Of a stretch of DNA of 64,000 bases, positions 43,338 through 52,965 are shown piece by piece. How positions within the stretch are numbered: the first letter of the stretch is position 1; each line of letters begins with the position of its first letter. Position numbers and translations under genes: made by a program. Below the pieces are notes generated by a model. That model was not told the origin of the DNA, searched no databases, and saw only the letters and a program-made list of their open reading frames with translations. This DNA comes from Rhodococcus sp. W8901. GTDB taxonomy: Bacteria; Actinomycetota; Actinomycetes; Mycobacteriales; Mycobacteriaceae. The stretch is from positions 2,976,001 to 3,040,000 of the forward strand of contig NZ_CP054690.1 of assembly GCF_013348805.1 (NCBI RefSeq), written 5' to 3'.

Positions 43338-44126
43338 ATGGACGACACGTACGAGGGGACGCAACGGGAATTCGATACCGGTGCAACCGATGCGGGTGCG
43401 GTACTGGTTCTCGGCGGGCGAAGTGAGATCGGGCTCGAGGTGGCTCGGCGACTGGCGCCCGGGCGGGTAGTGATTCTGGCGGCGCGACGCAGTGACGACT
43501 TGGCCAACGAGACCGCACTCGTACACACAGCCGGCGCATCTGCAATCCACTGTGTGGAGTTCGACGCCGACGACACTGCGAGCCACCCAGGTCTGCTGGA
43601 GACCATCACCGCCGAGCACGGCCCGATTGGTGTCGCGGTGCTCGCATTCGGAGTCCTTGGCAATCAAGCCCTGGCGGAACGGGACCCGGCACACGCACTC
43701 GCAGTAGTTCACACCGACTTCGTAGCGCAGGTCAGCGTTCTCACCGTGCTGGCCAATCTGCTGCGTGCTCAAGGTAGCGGCCAGATCGTGGTCTTCTCGT
43801 CCGTAGCGGGCATACGGGTACGCAAGGCCAACTATGTCTACGGATCGGCCAAAGCCGGCCTCGACGGATTCGCCAGCGGACTCGGAGACGCCCTGCATGG
43901 CAGCGGCGTTCATCTCTTGCTGGTGCGTTCCGGATTCGTCATCGGCCGCATGACCGAAGGCATGAGCCCCGCTCCACTACCCAGCACCCCCGGTCAAATC
44001 GCGAACGCGGTCGTGAAAGGCCTGCGCAACAATCGGATCCGAATATGGGTTCCTGCCCTGACCCGCCCAGCCTACTTCGCCGCGCGCATGCTGCCGCAAG
44101 CAATCTGGCGCCGGATGCCCAGGTAG
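43338..44126 (+). CDS. DprE2-like short-chain dehydrogenase/reductase
   Basis: A 262-residue SDR enzyme. NAD(P) loop VLVLGGRSEIGLEVARRLAPG (about residues 22-42), an acidic pocket (EFDADDTASHPG), NNAG-equivalent AFGVLGNQ, catalytic Ser (VVFSSVAGI), and Tyr168-x-x-x-Lys172 (YVYGSAKAG). The tail RTKMTEGM-like RMTEGMSPAPLPSTP, IWVPALTRPAYFAARMLPQAI resembles DprE2, the second enzyme of arabinan-precursor epimerisation. DprE1 is not beside it, so it may be a paralogue. The start at ATG 43338 is preferred; the frame extends to 43236 without signals. Confidence 0.8.
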   Translation: MDDTYEGTQREFDTGATDAGAVLVLGGRSEIGLEVARRLAPGRVVILAARRSDDLANETALVHTAGASAIHCVEFDADDTASHPGLLETITAEHGPIGVAVLAFGVLGNQALAERDPAHALAVVHTDFVAQVSVLTVLANLLRAQGSGQIVVFSSVAGIRVRKANYVYGSAKAGLDGFASGLGDALHGSGVHLLLVRSGFVIGRMTEGMSPAPLPSTPGQIANAVVKGLRNNRIRIWVPALTRPAYFAARMLPQAIWRRMPR

Positions 44127-44190
44127 GTTGCACCGACGGCGGCGGAGCCGGGCCCGAGCCCCGCACGGCCACCGCGCTCTGGATGAGGGC

Positions 44191-44802
44191 CTATCGCTGG
44201 TGGTGCCGCCGCCGTCGATAAAGCAGGATCGCTGCCAGCGCGGTGGTGATAGCGGTGATGGTGATGGCGGGCCACGGTAGCAGCGGGTTACGTTCGGTCC
44301 CGGTACCCTCAATCGTCATAGGTGCTCCGTCTTGCGCGACGGGGGCCTTTCTCAGGGTGGGTGGTCGGGGTTCCCCGTAGACCGTGACCGCAGCTTCACG
44401 GGTTCGGTCGTTCGACGATTGTGTTGTGGCTGAGCAGCTGTTGACCGACCATTGGGCGCCGGCGGTCTCGTATGTGGAGGTGAAGACGATGTACTCGGTG
44501 CCGACCTCGAAACTACGGCCGCAAGCAGCGCCTTGCACGCTGGACGAAACCGTTGTCGTCGTGCCGATGTCACCTGTGAATACTTCGCGGACTTCGAACT
44601 CGTAGAACGCGGTCTGATCTTCGACGTGCTCGGCGGTGACAGCACCCGTGAAGACCGACGCGGCATTCGAGACCAGGTCGATGATCTGGGGTCCGTCAGG
44701 GTCGTAGACGCACGAGCACGCGTGCGCCTGCGTCGGTGCGGCCAGCGGAAGTGCACCCGCCAGTCCCATCACGGCGATAATCGAAATCAGCCAGCGCACC
44801 AT
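44191..44802 (-). CDS. secreted NTR/TIMP-like protein with C-terminal membrane anchor
   Basis: A 203-residue protein. Residues 1-28 are a signal peptide (LISIIAVMGLAGALPLAAPTQAHA) cleaved before CSC. The CSC start, VFTGAVTAEHVEDQTAFYEFEV, VFTGDIGTTTTVSSSVQGAA and CGRSFEVGTEYIVF are a netrin-like (TIMP-type) fold with further Cys (NSCSAT) for disulfides. Residues ~172-195 form a membrane segment followed by RRRRHHQR. The fold in animals inhibits metalloproteases; in bacteria its role is unknown. ATG 44802 follows a clear start context. It converges on the SDR gene. Confidence 0.75.
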   Translation of the reverse strand: MVRWLISIIAVMGLAGALPLAAPTQAHACSCVYDPDGPQIIDLVSNAASVFTGAVTAEHVEDQTAFYEFEVREVFTGDIGTTTTVSSSVQGAACGRSFEVGTEYIVFTSTYETAGAQWSVNSCSATTQSSNDRTREAAVTVYGEPRPPTLRKAPVAQDGAPMTIEGTGTERNPLLPWPAITITAITTALAAILLYRRRRHHQR

Positions 44803-44918
44803 CGCCCCCTGGTTCCGGTCGGCGTCAGTCGCCGACTCGAAACGATGCTAGGCGGCGGGAGCTTGGACCCTCTGTTTCTCCCCTACCGTCTGCCGGTCTA
44901 CGAACTCGGGAGAAAACA

Positions 44919-45407
44919 ATGCACGAAGACTGGCCAGTCGCAGCGCGTCCGCCAGGCGGGCTTGAAGTCGTCTACAACCACAGGGCTCGTCCCTGTCACG
45001 CGGCGGAAGCTGCGGCCGTCGTGCGTCGCTTGGACGATCCTCGCGGCTGGGAGGTGTTCGTGCCCAGGGGCATCCAAGCTGGCGAGATCAGGCAGATCCG
45101 TCCGGCGCCGCGTTCGCCGGGGTGGCGGTACTTTCCTGATGCACATGGGACAGCGCCGTGTACGTGTGAAGGATGCGCGCCTTTCGGTAGTTACGGGGCG
45201 GCCCGATTGCGTGAGCGTAGGCCGCATGAGATGGATGGCCCGTTCGAACCGCGAAACGTTCTACTGGCTCAGCTTGCCGATGCCGCGTGGCGTGCTCCCG
45301 GCGTCGACGATCTCCTCACTCGGCTTGCCGCCGACGTCGACGTCCGTGAGTCGGCGGCATGGGTCCTCTCCGAGCGCCGCCGGACGGGTCGAGCTGAGGC
45401 GCAGTAG
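44919..45407 (+). CDS. conserved actinobacterial hypothetical protein with Cys cluster
   Basis: A 162-residue protein: LEVVYNHRARPCHAAEAAAV, RRLDDPRGWEVFVPRGIQAGEI, SPGWRYFPDAHGTAPCTCEGC, and GSYGAARLRERRP. I recognise the LDDPRGWEVFVPR and GWRYxPxAHGxxPCxCxxC pattern from unannotated actinobacterial proteins; the CTCEGC could bind a metal. A C-terminal helical part (LLTRLAADVDVRESAAWVL) may be a HEAT-like tail. cgggag lies about 8 bases before ATG 44919. Function unknown. Confidence 0.65.
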   Translation: MHEDWPVAARPPGGLEVVYNHRARPCHAAEAAAVVRRLDDPRGWEVFVPRGIQAGEIRQIRPAPRSPGWRYFPDAHGTAPCTCEGCAPFGSYGAARLRERRPHEMDGPFEPRNVLLAQLADAAWRAPGVDDLLTRLAADVDVRESAAWVLSERRRTGRAEAQ

Positions 45408-45434
45408 CCACCTCCAGTCACCATCGAAGAGCGC

Positions 45435-45905
45435 TCAGTCGATTCCCGGGTACGTGACTGCGGCGGTGAGGATGGCTGCGGCCGTACCGAGGCAGAGCGG
45501 CCGGTACACCGCGTTGTCCAACCGGACGAAGCGTGGTGAGGGTTCTTCCAGACCGAGGACCTTGGTGGCTGCCCGTCCGCCTGCAACGCCGCGCGCTGCA
45601 ACGCCGGCGCCCAAGGCGACCCTCGCCACCGTTGCGGCCCTGCCCATCCTGCCCACTCCCGCCACCAACGCGGCCGCCGCCGCTGCGAGTCCAGCAACAG
45701 CGAAGCAGGCCCGAGCATCAGGCATGGCGTCGCTCCCCACCACGGCATCGGCCAAATCGGCGCGGCTGCGCATCGGCCATGCCGAACCGAGGCCCCACGC
45801 CGTGTGGACCAATGCCGCCGCTGCGAGCGCCGACGAGCCGGTCAGGCCTGCGATGCGAGCCTTCGTTCCCAGGGCACGATCGGTGAAGACCGGGAGAGTA
45901 GCCAT
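45435..45905 (-). CDS. DUF3995 membrane protein
   Basis: A 156-residue protein with four hydrophobic segments: GLTGSSALAAAALVHTAWGLGSAWP (residues ~20-44), ACFAVAGLAAAAAALVAGVG (~66-86), a long Ala/Gly-rich segment (~88-108) and LCLGTAAAILTAAVTYP near the end. The HxxWGLGxxWP motif in the first segment and the YRPLC near the end fit DUF3995. Function is unknown. ATG 45905 is the start. Confidence 0.8.
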   Translation of the reverse strand: MATLPVFTDRALGTKARIAGLTGSSALAAAALVHTAWGLGSAWPMRSRADLADAVVGSDAMPDARACFAVAGLAAAAAALVAGVGRMGRAATVARVALGAGVAARGVAGGRAATKVLGLEEPSPRFVRLDNAVYRPLCLGTAAAILTAAVTYPGID

Positions 45906-46436
45906 ACCGCCAACCTATCGCGGGCACCGCAGGACGGACCTGCTGCCCGGTCCCGCGCCTGCCGGAGAGGCAGCTGCTGCGACGGATGTGACAGTCACCT
46001 GCTCCCCCTTCGCACGCGAAGGACTTCGCCGACCCTGCCAGATACTTGACGCACGACAGGCGAAGCGGCGGACGATGGATTGTCACGGAGGACTCGAAGT
46101 CGGCGGTGATCGAGGCGGGGGCGGGGGCGGGCGAGAAGATCCTGTGAAGGAATGGAGCCGCGGCGAGTAGTACGTGCCTGTCGGTCCCCGGCTCTACTGT
46201 CTGGCGAGTGCAGGAGCAATTGACCTCCGTCATGTGGTCAGAGACTGCCGCCGACAGTTGGGACGAGTATTTCCCTCCCACGCCCGAACTCGGCGAGCAT
46301 CGCCGGTGCGCTCTCCATTGGCAACGAAATCTGGGACCCACGGCCAGGAGAGAGCATCGCCATCGTTGTCGCCATTCTCGTACTGGTCAACGGGCTTCCG
46401 AGCCTGATGGCGACCGTGCTGCCGCGCGGACGCGTG
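45906..46436. other. non-coding stretch with a possible membrane-protein remnant
   Basis: On the plus strand near 46305-46440 a frame reads SIGNEIWDPRPGESIAIVVA, ILVLVNGLPSLMATVLPR, which looks like part of a membrane protein but has neither start nor end. Nothing else is supported. Confidence 0.4.
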
Positions 46437-46817
46437 TCAGGACGATCCCAGCGCCCCCGGAAGCTGCCCCGGCGGGGTCGGAACCGGATTGACGATGTGC
46501 AAGTTCTGCGCGAACGGGATCCGCATCAGCTGATGCGTCTGCCGCCACGGATCGAGTTGAAAGCAGTCGAGCGGAAGCGGGCCGGTCACGGCCCCCGGCC
46601 AGGTGTAGCAGTAGATGTCGCTCGTACCGAACGGACTGAGCAGGTTCGAGTTGTTGTCCCACGACCTGCTGGGCTCCCACGGAAGCTTGAAATACCTCGT
46701 GTTCAGCTCGTACCCAGGTGGCGGAACGTAGGCCTGATCCGCCGCACTCGCCTGCGGCGCCGCCGCCACGGCGATACCCGTCGCGATCGCCGCACTCACC
46801 ACCAGTTTCTTCAGCAT
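46437..46817 (-). CDS. small secreted protein
   Basis: A 126-residue protein with a signal peptide (residues 1-25, LVVSAAIATGIAVAAAPQASA) followed by a mature part rich in aromatic and Pro residues (YVPPPGYELNTRYFKLPWEP, SDIYCYTWPGAVTGPLPLDC, IVNPVPTPPGQLPGAL). Two Cys (in IYCYTW and LDCFQL) may form a disulfide. I do not recognise the family. A strong ggggaggatcgga precedes ATG 46817. Confidence 0.75.
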   Translation of the reverse strand: MLKKLVVSAAIATGIAVAAAPQASAADQAYVPPPGYELNTRYFKLPWEPSRSWDNNSNLLSPFGTSDIYCYTWPGAVTGPLPLDCFQLDPWRQTHQLMRIPFAQNLHIVNPVPTPPGQLPGALGSS

Positions 46818-47061
46818 TCCGATCCTCCCCCACGTCGGACAGTTCCTGCCAAGTCGATCGCGCAGCGGGCGTAGGTGTTACCGACACCGCTGTCGGTACA
46901 AGCGGCGAATCCGCACCACCACGGTGCTACGCGACCCATCCGATCGTCTATGGGACACCCTGCCGACTGTCGCCAATTCGACTCCAGTGTGATCTGCCCC
47001 CGGTCCGGGCGGGCGGGTGCGGAAGATCGGGACCTGTGCGGCGATGGTGCGCCGCGGGCGG

Positions 47062-47556
47062 TCAGAACCGCACGGTGAACACCACGTGCCGATCGTCGCG
47101 GGTGGCGCGCTGGAAGAAGTCGATCACTTCTTGCAGCCAACCCCAGGCGTATGCGCGCTCGTCGGCGCCGTACTCGGGATTGCGATCGTCGAGCGGCATC
47201 GCGTCGTAGCCTGCGGCGAACTCGGATTCGGTGATGCCGGCCAGATATGCGGCGACTTCAGCGACCCGGTCGGGCGTCAGGTAGGTGATCAGTTGGTCGT
47301 CGGTGTCCGTGTTGAGGTCCTCGTCCCCCAGGATCACGCCGTATGCCGGCCAGTGCTCGGGCGCGCGCTGGTACCCGGCGCTGGAGAGGGAGCACAGGAT
47401 CGGGTCCCACGCCTTGTCCGTGTCGCACGAGAACTCGGAGCGCCCAGTCTCCTCGATGTCCTCGACCACCGCGCCGAGCCTGCCGTCGTCGCCACGCGCG
47501 CCGAGAAGTTCCGCTGCCACGCGGTCGGAAAGCGCGAAATGCACCCCAAGTTCCAT
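47062..47556 (-). CDS. DUF1877 (YfbM-like) protein
   Basis: A 164-residue acidic protein: ELGVHFALSDRVAAELLGAR, VVEDIEETGRSEFSCDTDKAWD (DKAWD motif), GYQRAPEHWPAYGVILGDED, YLTPDRVAEVAAYLAGI and WGWLQEVIDFFQRATRDDRHVVF. The order and DKAW motif match DUF1877/YfbM. The role is unknown; many such proteins are near immunity or stress genes. ATG 47556 is the start. Confidence 0.8.
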   Translation of the reverse strand: MELGVHFALSDRVAAELLGARGDDGRLGAVVEDIEETGRSEFSCDTDKAWDPILCSLSSAGYQRAPEHWPAYGVILGDEDLNTDTDDQLITYLTPDRVAEVAAYLAGITESEFAAGYDAMPLDDRNPEYGADERAYAWGWLQEVIDFFQRATRDDRHVVFTVRF

Positions 47557-47991
47557 GGTGTCACGCTAACGGCTGTGCCTGCGCATCCGACTGCGCGGCA
47601 GGGATTCGACGCGTTCCGATCGTTCCGAACTGCGGTCCTGGCCACGTCGGCACCTCATCAGCGGAGATATCGGTGTCGATGAGCCCCGGTCGGTGTACGG
47701 CCACTCGGCCGGGCGTACCTGCACCGTTGCCCCGCTCCGGTCACCTGGCCCCCTGCACGAGTCACCATCGCACGAAAGGGGTTGCCCGCAGCCCCAGTTG
47801 ACGACTTTTCGAACCTGACTCGCGTTCCCCTCCGACAGCGGCGGATCTGCGGCATTCAGAAAAACAAGCACACATGCTTGCTTAGTTGGGTGGGCCCGCT
47901 TACAGTGACGCAATTCGACTGATGTGACTGCCGTCACTGCGCCGGTCTCGGTGGCCTTCCGCGCTCTCACGACGACTGATCGGAATTGTTG
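47557..47991. other. non-coding stretch containing the acyl-CoA synthetase control region
   Basis: The candidate operators at 47865-47880 and about 47904-47940 lie in its second half. No gene seen. Confidence 0.5.
47865..47880. promoter_or_regulatory. palindromic operator upstream of acyl-CoA synthetase
   Basis: caagca-caca-tgcttg is a perfect 6-bp inverted repeat with a 4-base gap, about 110 bp before the start codon at 47992. A looser one, cagtgacg ... cgtcactg (about 47904-47940), lies nearer the gene. The first recalls TetR sites controlling fatty-acid and steroid CoA-ligases, but spacing differs from the KstR2 consensus as I remember it. Confidence 0.5.
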
Positions 47992-49563
47992 ATGGACAAA
48001 GGAATTGACAACGGGTCGACGATTTCCACGATGCTCGCCGCTCGGGTCGCGACAGCACCCGAGTCGACGTTCGTCCACTTCGGTGGCGAGGCGTTCAGCT
48101 ACGGTGAGATCGACGAGCAGTCGGACCGCGTCGCCACCGGTTGGTTGCGTCTGGGTCTCGGCCACGGCGACCGCATCGCGATCGCGGCGACGAACTCACC
48201 GCACTGGATCGTCGCGCACCTCGCTGCGGCGAAGATCGGGGCGGTGCTGGTCACCCTCAACGTCGTCTACCGCGAGCGCGAGTTCACCCACATGCTCACG
48301 CAGTCGGGGGCCCGCGCCCTGATCTGCGACGCGGAGTCGAACGGATTCGAGTTCGGCCCCTTCCTCGACCAGCTGCGACCCGACATCCCGACGGTCGAGC
48401 ATCTGGTCTTCCTCGGTGGTGGCGAGACCCCGGGCCGACGACGGTGGGCGGACCTCGCAGCCACCGAGCCCGAACCGGCGATGCTCGCCCGCGCCGCCGA
48501 GGCCGTCCGGCCCACGGATCCGGCGGTGATCCTCTACACCTCCGGAACGACCGGGACGCCCAAGGGCGCCACCATCACTCACGCCAGCCTGCTCGCCTCG
48601 GCCGTCGCACAGGTGGAGCGGTTCGAGCAGTCTGCGGCGGACGTGATCCTCGGTGTCATGCCGTTCAACCACGTCGGGGGTTTGACCTGCACGCTGGGCT
48701 CAACCCTTGTCACCGGGGGCGCGATCGCGCTGCTGCCGAGGTTCCATCCGGATCTGGTGGTCGACGTGATGGCGGACACCGGGGTGACGATGTTCGTCGG
48801 CGTCCCGACCATGTACAAGATGGTGCTCGGCGCGGACTCCTTTGCGGGCACGGACATGTCGAGCGTGCGCCTGTGTGTCGTCGGCGGGTCCAACCTCGAA
48901 CCGGCCCTGGCGGAGCAGGTCGCGGCGAGATTCGACGGCGTCCGGATCGCGAACCTCTACGGTATGTCCGAGACCTCCGGCGCCTGTGTCATCTCGCCGC
49001 CGGGTGACTCTCTGGAGACGGTCGGCCGCAGCATCGGGATCATGACCGGCGACTTCGAGGGCCGCATCGTCGACGACCGGAACACCCCACTCTCCCCGGG
49101 GGAGGTCGGCGAGCTGCAGGTCCGCGGCGGGTGCGTAGCGGCGGGCTACTGGCAGCTGCCCGACGAGTCGGCCGCGACATTCCTCGCCGACGGCTGGCTC
49201 GCGACGGGCGACGTCGCATCGATGTCCGAGGACGGGCACGTCAGCCTGCTCGGTCGCCGCAAGGAGATGTACGTGCGCGGCGGATACAACGTCTACCCGG
49301 CGGAGATCGAGAACGTGCTGGCCGCGGACCCGACGGTGGCGCTGTGCGCGGTGATCGGGGTGCCGGACGAGACGTTCGGCGAGACCGGGTACGCCTTCGT
49401 GGTGCCCGCACCCGGTGCTGCGGTGGACCCCGAGTGGCTGATCGAACGGTGCCGGCGAACTCTGGCCAAGTACAAGGTGCCCGACCGAGTCGAGGTGGTC
49501 GACGGCCTGCCGATGACGCCGGCAGGCAAGATCCGGAAGGTCGCGCTGACGCCGCGGACCTGA
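47992..49563 (+). CDS. acyl-CoA synthetase (AMP-forming, FadD type)
   Basis: A 523-residue ANL-superfamily ligase. P-loop VILYTSGTTGTPKGATITH (about residues 181-200), the A5 motif NLYGMSETSG, A7/A8 TGDVASMSEDGHVSLLGRRKEMYVRGGYNVYPAEIE (in two parts, about 405-445) and the catalytic Lys in LPMTPAGKIRKVAL are all intact, so it should activate a carboxylic acid as acyl-AMP then acyl-CoA. The substrate is unknown; the length and the NHVGG segment suit medium-chain or steroid-side-chain acids. ATG 47992 is used; a TTG lies 6 bases earlier. Confidence 0.9.
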   Translation: MDKGIDNGSTISTMLAARVATAPESTFVHFGGEAFSYGEIDEQSDRVATGWLRLGLGHGDRIAIAATNSPHWIVAHLAAAKIGAVLVTLNVVYREREFTHMLTQSGARALICDAESNGFEFGPFLDQLRPDIPTVEHLVFLGGGETPGRRRWADLAATEPEPAMLARAAEAVRPTDPAVILYTSGTTGTPKGATITHASLLASAVAQVERFEQSAADVILGVMPFNHVGGLTCTLGSTLVTGGAIALLPRFHPDLVVDVMADTGVTMFVGVPTMYKMVLGADSFAGTDMSSVRLCVVGGSNLEPALAEQVAARFDGVRIANLYGMSETSGACVISPPGDSLETVGRSIGIMTGDFEGRIVDDRNTPLSPGEVGELQVRGGCVAAGYWQLPDESAATFLADGWLATGDVASMSEDGHVSLLGRRKEMYVRGGYNVYPAEIENVLAADPTVALCAVIGVPDETFGETGYAFVVPAPGAAVDPEWLIERCRRTLAKYKVPDRVEVVDGLPMTPAGKIRKVALTPRT

Positions 49564-49710
49564 CCGGCCTTGTGGGCCGATCCGGGCGGTGGCAGATCGG
49601 TGTCGAACCCTGACCGGTATGCCTGACCCGGTCTGGCGAACCGGCCCCGTCCTGCCCGCAGCTCGGTTGAGAGGACCCGCGACGCGCGGATAATGGCGGC
49701 GGGAGGCACT

Positions 49711-51616
49711 ATGACCGCCGAAACCCCGTGGACGAGCGCCTCGTCCACCGTGTCGAGGACCTGTCCACCACCGACCCGCAGTTCCGGGCCGCGGCACCCG
49801 ACTTGGCCGTGACCGCCGCCGCGCGCCGCGGCGGGCTGAGATTGTCGGAGGTCGTGGCCGCGTATCTGGACGGCTACGCCGATCGTCCCGCGCTCGGCCG
49901 CCGGGCCCACACGCTCACCACGGATCCGGACTCGGGCCGCACCACCGTCGCGCTGCTGCCGCGGTTCGAGACGATCACCTACCGTGCGCTGCGAGAGCGG
50001 GCTGCCGCCCTGGCCCGTTCGTGGCAGGCGGAGTTGCCGGGCGGTGTCCGCGCGGGTGACTTCGTGGCGGTGCTGGGCTTCACAAGCATCGACTACGCGG
50101 TCATCGATCTGACCTGCATCCGGTTGGGGGCCGTGTCGGTTCCCCTGCAGTCCAGCTCGACGGCAAGGCAGCTCGCACCGATCGTCGCCGAGACGGCGCC
50201 CCGCGTGCTGGCCGCGGAACTGGACCGGGGCGCCGCGCTGCCGGCGGTTCCGGCGTTCGTCCCCGCGCAGGACGACGATCCGCTCGCGATGCTGATCTAC
50301 ACGTCGGGCAGCACGGGCGCCCCCAAGGGGGCGATGTACACCACCGACATGGTCACCCGCATGTGGCAGCGGTCGCGCGGTCCGGACGCGGACGTCGACG
50401 GCCGGGTGCCGGCGATCCACGTGCAGTACATGCCGCTGAGCCACGTGTTCGGGCTGGGATGGCTGGTGACCACCCTCTCGTCGGGCGGCACCGGGTACTT
50501 CGCCGCGCGCAACGCGATGTCCTCGCTGTTCGACGACATCGCGTTGGCGCGCCCCACCGCCCTGAATCTGGTTCCGCGCGTGTGCGAGATGATCTTCCAG
50601 CGCTACCGGAGAGAGCTGGACCGTCGGCCTCCCGGCGCGAGCCCCGACGCGGTGAAGTCCGACCTGCGCCGGAACGTCCTCGGCGGACGGGTGCTCACGG
50701 CCCTCTGCGGCAGCGCGCCCCTGTCGGAGGCGATGCACTCCTTCGTCGAATCGACGCTCGACGTCACGGTGAACGACGGCTATGGCTCCACCGAGACCGG
50801 CGGCGGTGTCCTGCGCAACGGCCGGATCCTGCGGCCCCCGGTGACCGACTACAAGCTCGTGGACGTCCCCGGCTACCTGACCGGCGACGAACCGTATCCG
50901 CGCGGCGAGCTGTGCGTGAAGTCCACGAACCTGATCCCGGGCTACTACAAGCACCCCGAACTGTCGGCGAGCATCTTCGACCAGGACGGCTTCTACAAGA
51001 CCGGCGACATCATGGCCGAGACCGCGCCCGACCGTCTCGTCTACCTCGACCGACGCAACAACGTCATCAAGCTCTCGCAGGGCGAGTTCGTGGCGATCTC
51101 CAAGCTGGAATCCGTCTACGCCACCAGCCCGTACCTGCGGCAGATCTTCATCTACGGCAGCAGTGAACGGTCGTTCCTGCTCGCGGTGATCGTGTCGAAC
51201 CCCGACACGGTCGGCGACGGGGACGCGCACACCCTGATCGCGGCCTCGCTCCAGCAGATCGCCGACGACGCCGACCTCGAGTCCTACAAGATCCCCCGCG
51301 ACTTCCTGCTCGAATCCGAGCCGTTCACTCGGGACAACGGGCTGCTGTCCGGGATCGGCAAGCTGCTGCGCCCCGCCCTCGCGGACCTGTACGGGCCGCG
51401 GCTCGAAGCGATGTACGACGAGATCGCCGCAGGACAGGAAACCCGGCTCGCGGAACTGCGCGCCGCCGCCGCCGACCTGCCCACGCTCGAGGCGGTGCGC
51501 CGCGCCGCCGCCGTCACACTGGGGGTGCTGGACGCGGACATTCCCGACGGTGACGACGCCGGCTTCGCTGACCTCGGCGGAGATTCGCTGGCCGCGTTCA
51601 CGTTCGCGACGACACA
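49711..51616 (+). pseudogene. car: carboxylic acid reductase, adenylation and carrier part
   Basis: Adenylation domain and start of the carrier of a carboxylic acid reductase, which turns carboxylic acids into aldehydes with ATP and NADPH. Seen: LIYTSGSTGAPKGAM (A3), YGSTETGGG (A5), YKTGDIMAETAPDRLVYLDRRNN (A7-A8), and the carrier site DLGGDSL with Ser near 51585. The intact frame begins at GTG 49728; ATG 49711 with gggagg in front fits better as a start but needs a one-base change in cccc. Straight after [13 protein letters not shown] the frame leaves the family, so about 45-50 carrier residues are missing (see the reductase part). Confidence 0.8.
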
Positions 51617-52942
51617 GTGCACGGCCGCGGCGCCACCATCGCCCGCGCGGAGGGCCTGCGCCTGGACGCGTTCATCGACGCCGCCACGTTGGCCGCCGCG
51701 CCGTCGCTGCCCGCGCCGACCGGGACGGTGGACACCGTCCTGATGACCGGGGCCAACGGGTTTCTCGGCCGCTTCCTGTGCCTCGCGTGGCTCGAGCGGC
51801 TGGCCCGCACCGGCGGGACGCTGATCTGCATCACCCGCGGCGCCGATCCGGCCGAGGCCCGGCAGCGGATCGTCGCCGCGATCGACAGCGGCGACGAGAA
51901 CCTGTCCGTGCGGTTCCGCGCCCTGGCCGACGATCATCGCGAGGTGCTCGCCGGGGACGTCGGCGATCCGTACCTGGGGCTCGACCGGCCGACGTGGAGC
52001 CGACTCGCGGACTCGGTGGATCTGATCGTGCACTCCGCGGCCCTCGTCAATCACATGCTGCCCTACAGCCAACTGTTCGGCCCCAACGTGGTGGGCACCG
52101 CCGAGATCGTCAGGCTGGCGATCACTGCACGGCTCAAGCCCGTCGACTACATCTCGACGGTCGCGGTCACCGCCCTGCCCGGCGGCGGGTTCATCGGCGA
52201 GGACGTCGACGTCCGCGCCGCGAGCCCGTCCCGCGCACTCGACGCGTCGTACGCCAACGGTTACGCCACCAGCAAGTGGGCGGGCGAGGTTCTCCTGCGC
52301 GAGGCCCACGACCTGTGCGGGCTCCCGGTCACGGTGTTCCGGTCGGACATGATCCTCGCGCACAGCCGGTACGCCGGGCAGCTCAACGTGCCCGACATGT
52401 TCACCCGCCTGATGCTGAGCCTGGTGGCCACCGGGATCGCGCCGCGCTCCTTCTACCGACTGGACGCGGCGGGCCACCGGCAACGGGCCCACTACGACGG
52501 GCTGCCCGCCGATTTCACGGCCGAGGCGATCACGACCCTCGGCGCGCAGGTCACCGGCGGCTTCCGCACCTTCAACGTGCTCAACACGCACGACGACGAC
52601 ATCTCCCTGGACCGGTTCGTCGACTGGCTCGTCGCGTCGGGTCACCCGATCGAGCGGATCGACGACTACGACGACTGGCTCGCCCGCTTCGAGGCTGCGA
52701 TCGAGTCGCTGCCCGACAACCAGCGACAGCACTCCGTACGGCCCCTGCTGAGCGCCTACGCCCACCCGGCGCCCGCGAGGCCCGAGGCGCAGCCGCCGTC
52801 CGAACAGTTCCGCGCCGCAGTGCAATCGGCGGGAATCGACGGGTTCGCGGACGTGCCGCATCTGACCGAGTCGTTGATCGACAAGTACATCGCCGATCTG
52901 CGGCGTCTCGGCCTACTCGCGGCGTCCCCGAGCCACGGGTAG
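51617..52942 (+). pseudogene. car: carboxylic acid reductase, reductase part in another frame
   Basis: A 441-codon frame with the linker VHGRGAT and the complete reductase domain: [19 protein letters not shown] (NADPH loop, about residues 41-59), [63 protein letters not shown] with Tyr and Lys of the active site, and a C-terminal substrate domain to 52942. GTG 51617 could start an independent reductase, but it lies inside the other frame and no ribosome binding site is visible. Without its carrier it could not be loaded in cis, so the pair is a split or dead enzyme. Confidence 0.8.
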
Positions 52943-52965
52943 CCGCCCCGACGCGCGCTCGGCCG

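Noticed and set aside
50363-51166. A 267-codon plus-strand frame within car
   Set aside because: It is a shifted shadow of the adenylation domain.
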